Virus record (IMG/VR): IMGVR_UViG_3300042691_019820
Span: 1 to 24,675 of that record
Strand: one strand, 5' to 3'
Source: a virus
Length of the DNA stretch: 24,675 bases
The notes below the pieces were generated by a model that saw only the letters and a list, made by a program, of their open reading frames with translations, did not search any database and was not told the origin of the DNA. The position numbers and the translations under genes are program-made. Of the stretch, positions 19,997 through 24,675 are shown in pieces. How positions within the stretch are numbered: position 1 is the first letter of the stretch; each line of letters begins with the position of its first letter.

Positions 19997-20564
19997 GCCA
20001 AAATTCTTCCCAAGGGAAAACAATCCAACAATCTTGTTCTGCTTTGTTTATTTCGAATGACGAATAGTCTACTGTTTCTTTACTACTCATATTATTAACA
20101 ATAGTAGCAAAGCGTACATTGTTGTGCCAAATATTTCCCCAAACATAGCTATTAGGTAAACATCCTGATTGCCAATCTTTCTTAATCCAAGCAAGAGTAG
20201 CACCAGTATCATTAATATCGTCTACAATTAAAATATTCTTTTTACGTTCTGGATGACTACTATCTTCTCTTACAGGCAATCCAGTAACTTCGAAGTGTAC
20301 AGTTCCTCGTTCATTCATAGGAACATAACCGAATGCGTCCTCTGCCATCCAAAGATTACTTTCGCATTGACTGCCGTCACGCAAGCTTACCTTAAGTGTT
20401 TCGCAAGGTACTTCTAAATATTGACTTAGTAACGTAGCAGGAATTAATCCTCCGCGAGTAATGCCTACAACATAATCAGGACGCCAATCATCTTTGTATA
20501 TTTGGCGTGCTATGTCATAAGTAGCGCCTTGAATATCGCTCCAGCTGTAGTAAATTTTTTTCAT
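19989..20564 (-). CDS. Phosphoribosyltransferase family protein
   Basis: A 191-residue type I phosphoribosyltransferase. The PRPP-binding signature is ILIVDDINDTGAT (111-123), and GITRGGLIPA (34-43) forms the pyrophosphate loop as in hypoxanthine/xanthine phosphoribosyltransferases. Between them lies a longer hood-like insertion rich in Asp and Glu. The enzyme would join a base and PRPP to give a nucleotide; which base is not determined by the visible motifs. It could salvage purines or a modified base related to the deazaguanine genes (inference). The start is coupled to the gene before it by ATGA. Confidence 0.88.
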   Translation of the reverse strand: MKKIYYSWSDIQGATYDIARQIYKDDWRPDYVVGITRGGLIPATLLSQYLEVPCETLKVSLRDGSQCESNLWMAEDAFGYVPMNERGTVHFEVTGLPVREDSSHPERKKNILIVDDINDTGATLAWIKKDWQSGCLPNSYVWGNIWHNNVRFATIVNNMSSKETVDYSSFEINKAEQDCWIVFPWEEFWRG

Positions 20565-20773
20565 TTTACACCATTAGCTAAGGCCATCCAAAGTTTAGCG
20601 ATTTCTTCTTTATCGAGGAAGAAGTCATATGTACTAGTATCAGTTAGTTCGCCCTCATTGTTATACTGTTCACCAGTCAATGTGAGATGTTTCAAACCAA
20701 TAGGACGACCGCAGTCGTTGACCTTTAGTCTTAGTTTCCAGCCAGGATTATCTGTAATAAGTTGTTCAATCAT
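20561..20773 (-). CDS. Small unknown protein
   Basis: A 70-residue protein that looks like a small beta-sheet fold (WKLRLKVNDCGRPIGLKHLTL, then STYDFFLDKEEI) with a C-terminal helix (AKLWMALANG). No family recognised. Both ends are coupled by ATGA: with the coiled-coil protein before it (20770-20773) and the phosphoribosyltransferase after it (20561-20564). Confidence 0.7.
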   Translation of the reverse strand: MIEQLITDNPGWKLRLKVNDCGRPIGLKHLTLTGEQYNNEGELTDTSTYDFFLDKEEIAKLWMALANGVK

Positions 20774-21177
20774 TTTGAGTCTTTAAGCCTTTCCCAAGTT
20801 TTGTATTCTTCAAGAGCAATGTAATAGTCATTCCAAAGTTTTTTAAGCTTTGCATATTTCTCCTCCATTATAACATCGCGTGAAGGAATATGCAAGAGAC
20901 TTTCTATTCGTTCTATTCTTTTTTCTAAGTCTTCACCATTCCATTTAATTTTACCAGTAATCTGTATTGTTCCTTCATCACCTGCCGGAATCTTCATAAC
21001 TTCTTTTCCAGATGAATTGGTAAAAATAGTGTTATTTTGAATATTACTAGAATACGCATAGCCTGTGCCACCGCCTGATCCGTTACTAATATAAATTTGA
21101 TTAGTAGTAGTATTGTTAGTAGGAATAGTTAAGGTTGCACCATTACCTATTATTCCGGCGTTCACGCTGTTTGCCAT
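20770..21177 (-). CDS. Short beta-rich protein with conserved coiled-coil tail, possible virion fibre or decoration
   Basis: A 135-residue protein starting at the second of two adjacent ATG codons (21177), six bases after AAGGAGG; the open frame upstream to 21339 is only the shadow of the gene before. Residues 1-65 are rich in Asn, Thr, Gly and Ser (NGATLTIPTNNTTT) as in phage fibres. A motif IQITGKIKWNGEDLEKRIERIE and a basic/aromatic helix ending YKTWERLK form a module seen at the end of many short phage proteins in marine T4-like genomes. These often vary in the N-terminal half while the tail is kept. Role not established. It overlaps the gene before by 35 bases. Confidence 0.75.
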   Translation of the reverse strand: MANSVNAGIIGNGATLTIPTNNTTTNQIYISNGSGGGTGYAYSSNIQNNTIFTNSSGKEVMKIPAGDEGTIQITGKIKWNGEDLEKRIERIESLLHIPSRDVIMEEKYAKLKKLWNDYYIALEEYKTWERLKDSK

Positions 21178-21556
21178 CATAATCCTCCTTAACCATACTG
21201 TAAACTTCTTTAAATTTACGATAAGCAATTTCCAAACCTGGATATTCTTTACACATTTCCATAACTCTGTCATAATCTGGAAAACGTCCTTCAAATTCGT
21301 CTTTAAACCAATTTGTAAAGGTATTAAAACTTTCCACACCGCTTAAATCTATAGTTTCAATTTGACTAACAGTAATAGGCGATGTATAGTTATAAGTGCC
21401 ACCTGTACTTCCAGTAAAACTTATGATGTCCGAAGTAGTTAAAGAAGGAATACTAGAACTATCCCAGCCGGAAAGTGTTATTGTATTACTTGTTTGATCT
21501 TCAAATGTATCATTTAAGGTTATTGTAAATGTTTGTTCCTGTGAAGAATTGTTCAC
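21143..21556 (-). CDS. Short beta-rich protein with conserved helical tail
   Basis: A 137-residue protein. Start GTG at 21556, with GGAGG six bases upstream, lies 47 bases inside the glycosyltransferase gene. The N-terminal 75 residues are Thr/Ser-rich beta-type sequence (FTITLNDTFEDQTSN, SNTITLSGWDSSSIPSL). The C-terminal ~50 residues form a helical module (FPDYDRVMEMCKEYPGLEI, then FKEVYSMVKEDYDGKQ) that I recognise as recurrent at the ends of proteins in T4-like marine phages. It pairs with the next gene, which has another recurrent tail. Both may be virion decoration proteins (inference). Confidence 0.75.
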   Translation of the reverse strand: MNNSSQEQTFTITLNDTFEDQTSNTITLSGWDSSSIPSLTTSDIISFTGSTGGTYNYTSPITVSQIETIDLSGVESFNTFTNWFKDEFEGRFPDYDRVMEMCKEYPGLEIAYRKFKEVYSMVKEDYDGKQRERRNNR

Positions 21557-22607
21557 GTAATGCCTCCGTTTGTTTGTGCAAAATTGGCAGACGTGTTTCG
21601 TAAAAATTCATATGATCTATTATTGTTTTTACTAACTGCTGCCTATGATTCATATAATTGTCCCAAGTATCTGTCCAGATACTAGGATACTTAAATGTGT
21701 CGAAATACATTTCTGTGTATGAGAGTCTGTCTGGAACCATAGGAATAGCATTTAGTACACAACCTTCATAACAACTAATTCCTAAAGTTTCTTGTAGATT
21801 AGCACTGAATACAATCTTTGCTTCTCCTAATAGATTGTGATATTCATTTTTTGTTAATTCTTGTTCTTGACAAACAACGAATTCGTACTGTGGTAATAAT
21901 TCTTTTAAGTCTCTAAAAATGTTTACCTGTTTTTCCGGAGCCAATCTGTGAGGGAATAAAATTAAATCTCGTTTAGGCATGCCCTGATATTGTGCAAAAA
22001 TATCAGAGAAATATTCCATAGGCCAACCTGTGCGTATAATATTAGGCCATTGACCACTTAATGCTTCGTTAAGATCATCTTGTAACCAAGGATTCTCAGA
22101 AGGATAATCATTTAGTAAATTACGTACAAACATTTCTATATGAAAGTTTGTAGCAAAGTAATTATAATCAATAGCATTGAAAAAAGCCTTTTCGGCATTA
22201 CGCACCCAAGGCTTATTTCCAATTAAACGTCCTAAGAAATCCTGAGGATCATAACTACCAGCATGCCACAATGCGTGAATTTTAATAGGTATACTTAGTA
22301 ATTCACTCATATACTTTAAGTTTATGATGCCTGGATGCCAAGCATCAGTAAACAAAAAGTGGTCATAAGGTTTTACTTTGCCGGTAGTAAATAATCTACT
22401 AATCTCTTCAGTTTGTCTAGACTTGTAGATATTAGTGCCACCAAAATTAAGAAAGGCACCAGGAGTAGTGGCACTAGGAATATCCTCAGGGCCAGATATA
22501 ACTTCAACATTTGCATTACCCTTTTTTAATATTTTAGGTAAGTGGTTTTTCCATTGTGCAGTATATCTTGTTTCTACTGCTTCGAGATCTACAATATATA
22601 TTGTCAT
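21510..22607 (-). CDS. GT-B fold glycosyltransferase (GT4-like)
   Basis: A 365-residue glycosyltransferase. The second Rossmann half has LILFPHRLAPEKQ (the xRxxxEK donor phosphate site, near residues 216-227), then FSANLQETLGISCYEG, where E273 and E281 form the EX7E motif of retaining GT4 enzymes. The first half carries the acceptor side, with HALWHAGSYD near residues 111-120. The donor is unknown. It could act on phage DNA, the virion or a host glycan; the neighbouring beta-rich small proteins make virion glycosylation possible. The stop is overlapped by the next GTG gene, and the start is coupled to the gene before by ATGA. Confidence 0.85.
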   Translation of the reverse strand: MTIYIVDLEAVETRYTAQWKNHLPKILKKGNANVEVISGPEDIPSATTPGAFLNFGGTNIYKSRQTEEISRLFTTGKVKPYDHFLFTDAWHPGIINLKYMSELLSIPIKIHALWHAGSYDPQDFLGRLIGNKPWVRNAEKAFFNAIDYNYFATNFHIEMFVRNLLNDYPSENPWLQDDLNEALSGQWPNIIRTGWPMEYFSDIFAQYQGMPKRDLILFPHRLAPEKQVNIFRDLKELLPQYEFVVCQEQELTKNEYHNLLGEAKIVFSANLQETLGISCYEGCVLNAIPMVPDRLSYTEMYFDTFKYPSIWTDTWDNYMNHRQQLVKTIIDHMNFYETRLPILHKQTEALREQFFTGTNIYNNLK

Positions 22608-22828
22608 TGACGTTCTTTATGTTTACGATAGCCGTTACGACCTTTGTATTGTTTATTAGCGTAGGTAAATTTATTCCATACCTCACTATTTTTGTTATAA
22701 AGATCTGCCTCGTTGAAAGGCAGTAGTTCAAAACGACAAAAGTCAAGCAATGCTTCTAAGTCGTCGAAGATCTTTACGATCTGCGGATTATTGTCGAAGT
22801 ATGCATAGCCTTTATAGTTACGAGCCAT
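22604..22828 (-). CDS. Small basic unknown protein
   Basis: A 74-residue protein with an aromatic N-terminal strand (YKGYAYFDNN), a helix (IVKIFDDLEALLDFCRFE) and a very basic C-terminus (KQYKGRNGYRKHKERQ). No family recognised; the basic tail could bind nucleic acid. The ATG at 22828 has AAGGA before it, in the 27-base gap after the QueD-like gene. The stop overlaps the start of the glycosyltransferase by ATGA. Confidence 0.7.
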   Translation of the reverse strand: MARNYKGYAYFDNNPQIVKIFDDLEALLDFCRFELLPFNEADLYNKNSEVWNKFTYANKQYKGRNGYRKHKERQ

Positions 22829-22855
22829 TTGTTTTTCCTTGTAAATTGATTAAAA

Positions 22856-23254
22856 TTAATATTTGATAAAACTACCATTTTCTCCATCTTCGGAGACTTC
22901 AATCCAAACTTCTCTATTTGGATACTTTTTTGAAATCATGTCGTATAAATCATCTGACATCATTTCGCAACTTTTATAATCTAATTGCAGTACAGCTTGG
23001 TCGCCATTGTACAGTTCTTCAAGCCATCTTTTAAACTGGATGAACTCAATGTCTCTGTCGTTGTGATGAACGCCAATCCACACACGGAAATGAAAAATGT
23101 GGCGATGAGGATGGCCGAGGAACGAAACATCATATTTGTCTCCTGTTGCTAGGTTAGGATCGGTTAGTGCTGCTGGATATTTGTGAATACCTTCCTTGCG
23201 AAAAGTAACCCAGATCATTTTATTTGGTCTTATATCTTGTTTAATAATCATCAT
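22856..23254 (-). CDS. Possible T-fold/QueD-like protein
   Basis: A 132-residue protein with features that recall 6-carboxytetrahydropterin synthase (QueD), which makes CPH4 from dihydroneopterin triphosphate. There is a His cluster at a strand start (GHPHRHIFHFRVWI, similar to the HGHxY zinc-site strand), then DIEFIQFKRWLEEL (like the DFxxLK helix). The C-terminal strand EVWIEVSEDGENGSF is like the EVxExxxxGA end of QueD. The N-terminal zinc His and the catalytic Cys are not clear, so this is a divergent member or a related T-fold protein. The presence of folE and queE in the same leftward block supports the idea. The start is either 23254 or the ATG at 23218; both have weak ribosome sites. 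Confidence 0.55.
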   Translation of the reverse strand: MMIIKQDIRPNKMIWVTFRKEGIHKYPAALTDPNLATGDKYDVSFLGHPHRHIFHFRVWIGVHHNDRDIEFIQFKRWLEELYNGDQAVLQLDYKSCEMMSDDLYDMISKKYPNREVWIEVSEDGENGSFIKY

Positions 23255-23753
23255 TTATTTCTTCAAAAAGTTCTTCGAATTTTTGTTTTGCTGTAAATTT
23301 TTTTTTTGGAGTAGTCTTTGGTTTATGCTCTTTAAGTATCTTTTTTAAATGATAGTAAGAATCTTTTTCTGATGGAATTTTAAAAGGGCACTCACTACTT
23401 TTAGAAGCAGAATAAGGTTTATCTAAATCTTGTTTCCAAACGCTGAGTCCGTAATCTTCGATTATCTGATTTATTTGTTTAACTAGTTCTCTCTCTTTTA
23501 TTTTGAACACTTCGGTAGCACTTATGCCGTTAAGATATTTGGCAGAAAGTGTATATAGATTATTTTTAATACTTTCTTCGACAAAGCTTATATCTGTAGG
23601 ATCTCCGAACCAAACGTGATTAAGATGGAAAACTTTAGAGCAGTATTTTTGTCTTGCTCTAACAGCTGAGTACGGAGTCATAGATTTTCCAATTTTTTTC
23701 CAATCAGGGTCACCACTTAGATCGTCATGAACGTAAAGGAAGAAACTACTCAT
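23241..23753 (-). CDS. GIY-YIG nuclease-like protein (T5orf172 type)
   Basis: A 170-residue protein. The N-terminal ~90 residues look like the T5orf172 branch of the GIY-YIG superfamily: FFLYVHDD (first strand), KKIGKSMTPYSAVRARQ (the KIG-S motif and the conserved Arg in the following helix), then VEESIKNNL with the catalytic-type Glu, and a final ATEVFKI motif. The C-terminal part is Lys-rich (PKTTPKKKFTAKQK) and probably binds DNA. Proteins of this kind are common in T4-like phages. It may cut or nick host or rival phage DNA; the sequence shows only the fold. It overlaps the next gene by 14 bases. Confidence 0.7.
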   Translation of the reverse strand: MSSFFLYVHDDLSGDPDWKKIGKSMTPYSAVRARQKYCSKVFHLNHVWFGDPTDISFVEESIKNNLYTLSAKYLNGISATEVFKIKERELVKQINQIIEDYGLSVWKQDLDKPYSASKSSECPFKIPSEKDSYYHLKKILKEHKPKTTPKKKFTAKQKFEELFEEINDDY

Positions 23754-23755
23754 TG

Positions 23756-24289
23756 TTAGATTCCTTTATCTTGTGTGTATTGATCCCAATGAGTATATTT
23801 GTGTATACTCATTAATCTATGAAGTTGATGTGTCCAAACACCAGAATTAGTTGCACCCCAAGTTCGATCATCAATTTTAAGAGTTGTATTATAATTGTAA
23901 AGTTTAATGTAAGGTAATTTTACACTAATCATTGGAATAAATCTATTTTCCTCGCACCAGCCTTCTTCGTGGATCTCTTCAGCATATTTTACATCGAAGT
24001 CTAAACATACCCAATAATTAGATTTTAGACATCCTTGAATAAGTTTGTCCCAAGTTTTCCAGTCGTCATATGTTTCTGGATTAAAACTTTGACTAGTACC
24101 AAAATAGATTTGTTTAATACGTTTGTTTTCGTCAATATTGGATTGACTTTCGTTAGCAATGTCTAAAATTTTCTCCAGTGACGGAGTACCAACGACAAAC
24201 AATGTATACATACCATGTGCTACAGTATGTTCGACTTCATATCCTGTAAAGAAAGTTATTTCTTTTCTTTCTTCTGTGTTTAGTCCCAT
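23756..24289 (-). CDS. Conserved T4-like cyanophage protein, unknown function
   Basis: A 177-residue alpha/beta protein of unknown function, of a type I recall from T4-like cyanophages. Landmarks are RKEITFFTGYEVEHTVAHGM, IYFGTSQSF, WVCLDFDV, FIPMISVKLPYI and DDRTWGATNSGVW. The alternating strands and acidic residues after them (LDFDV) suggest a barrel or Rossmann-like core, but no cofactor motif is definite. The start lies 10 bases inside the gene before and has AGAGG about nine bases upstream. It sits just ahead of the GIY-YIG and QueD-like genes. Confidence 0.75.
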   Translation of the reverse strand: MGLNTEERKEITFFTGYEVEHTVAHGMYTLFVVGTPSLEKILDIANESQSNIDENKRIKQIYFGTSQSFNPETYDDWKTWDKLIQGCLKSNYWVCLDFDVKYAEEIHEEGWCEENRFIPMISVKLPYIKLYNYNTTLKIDDRTWGATNSGVWTHQLHRLMSIHKYTHWDQYTQDKGI

Positions 24290-24675
24290 TTAATGTAACC
24301 TCTACTATAATCGGTTGGTCTTTTTAATCCATCTTCGAATGCTTGTTGCCATTCAGTGTCGCGATTGTAGCACCTAGTCCAAAAGTTGTCAACATTTAAA
24401 TTATTTGTTTTAATCCAAAGAGCTGCGTCATACATCGAATCATAAAATCTTGAATGTCTTGGACTAGGGAATACGATAGTATTGGCATTCCAAAGTAATT
24501 CACTAAATTTAGTAACGATTGGTTCTTTTTCCGCAGCAATGACCCAAATACCTCCAGGCTCTAATAATTGTTGTTTAAGAACTAAATCGTGTTCTCTTAT
24601 ATCAATAATTACATCGTATTTTTTATATGTAGGTTCGGAAACTAACACCCCTGTAGATTCCCATAACTTTTTATT
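24280..24675 (-). CDS. C-terminal part of a Rossmann-like unknown protein
   Basis: The frame stays open to the right edge, so the 5' end is missing. A GTG at 24648 is in frame but has no ribosome site, so the gene most likely continues beyond the window. The visible part has YDVIIDIREHDLV, then LLEPGGIWVIAAEKEP, a pattern found in strand 4-5 of methyltransferases and in NAD-dependent dehydrogenases (xPGGxxV), followed by WNANTIVFPSP and a Trp/Arg-rich end (DFW-type: NFWTRCYNRDTEWQQAFEDG). It resembles a conserved cyanophage unknown. Its stop is overlapped by the next gene. Confidence 0.68.
   Translation of the reverse strand, partial: NKKLWESTGVLVSEPTYKKYDVIIDIREHDLVLKQQLLEPGGIWVIAAEKEPIVTKFSELLWNANTIVFPSPRHSRFYDSMYDAALWIKTNNLNVDNFWTRCYNRDTEWQQAFEDGLKRPTDYSRGYIKWD

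Noticed and set aside
1-24675. tRNA genes, CRISPR array, insertion sequence, integrase or attachment sites
   Set aside because: No gap is longer than about 100 bases, no spaced repeats or transposase motifs are seen, and no cloverleaf-like sequence was noticed.

Overview
The window reads as part of the genome of a T4-like (myovirus-type) marine tailed phage, either a phage isolate or a metagenomic contig. The case rests on several things: tightly packed genes that mostly overlap by 1 to 50 bases, very low GC in much of the window, T4-type late promoter boxes (TATAAATA), and a gene set familiar from T4-like cyanophages and pelagiphages. That set includes ThyX, FolE, QueE, a FEN/RNase H-type 5'-3' exonuclease, a MoxR ATPase paired with a VWA metallopeptidase-like protein, a phosphoribosyltransferase, a HIT protein, a short UDP-glucose dehydrogenase, and many small conserved phage proteins of unknown role. 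No photosynthesis gene, tRNA, integrase, insertion sequence or CRISPR array is visible, so the host cannot be named from this window.

Layout. Bases 1-346 hold the 3' end of a beta-rich, probably virion, protein, closed by a rho-independent terminator (371-409). From 410 to 5229 runs a rightward, very AT-rich cassette. It holds a small unknown protein, two paralogous DxD glycosyltransferase-like proteins, an unknown protein, a third DxD glycosyltransferase-like protein of a different family, and a radical SAM enzyme with a Cys-rich N-terminal region. A leftward glycine-amidinotransferase-like gene (5254-6225) is divergent from a rightward 577-residue protein (6304-8037) built from four repeats of the glycosyltransferase-like domain. 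The two genes share a palindromic pair of back-to-back late promoter boxes at 6254-6270.

From 7962 to the right edge everything is leftward. Read in transcription order from the right, this includes a partial unknown protein, a conserved unknown, a GIY-YIG (T5orf172-like) protein, a T-fold/QueD-like protein, and a GT-B glycosyltransferase. Two short beta-rich proteins with conserved helical tails follow, then a phosphoribosyltransferase, a HIT protein and a short UDP-glucose dehydrogenase. A sigma70-type promoter next starts a folE-queE-exonuclease operon. A perfect sigma70 consensus promoter starts the MoxR ATPase gene. Another perfect promoter, whose whole spacer is a GC-rich hairpin with a UNCG-type loop, starts the VWA/metallopeptidase gene. 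Small unknowns and thyX end the block.

How the genes may work together. FolE, QueE and the QueD-like protein cover the early steps of 7-deazaguanine synthesis (GTP to CDG), while FolE and ThyX also touch folate and dTMP supply. The glycosyltransferase-like proteins, UDP-glucose dehydrogenase, radical SAM enzyme and amidinotransferase look like a sugar or peptide tailoring toolkit acting on virion or host surface. That last role is inference. The least explained element is the repeat protein at 6304-8037. Only its last repeat keeps a DxD motif, and its first two repeats are a recent, nearly identical tandem duplication.
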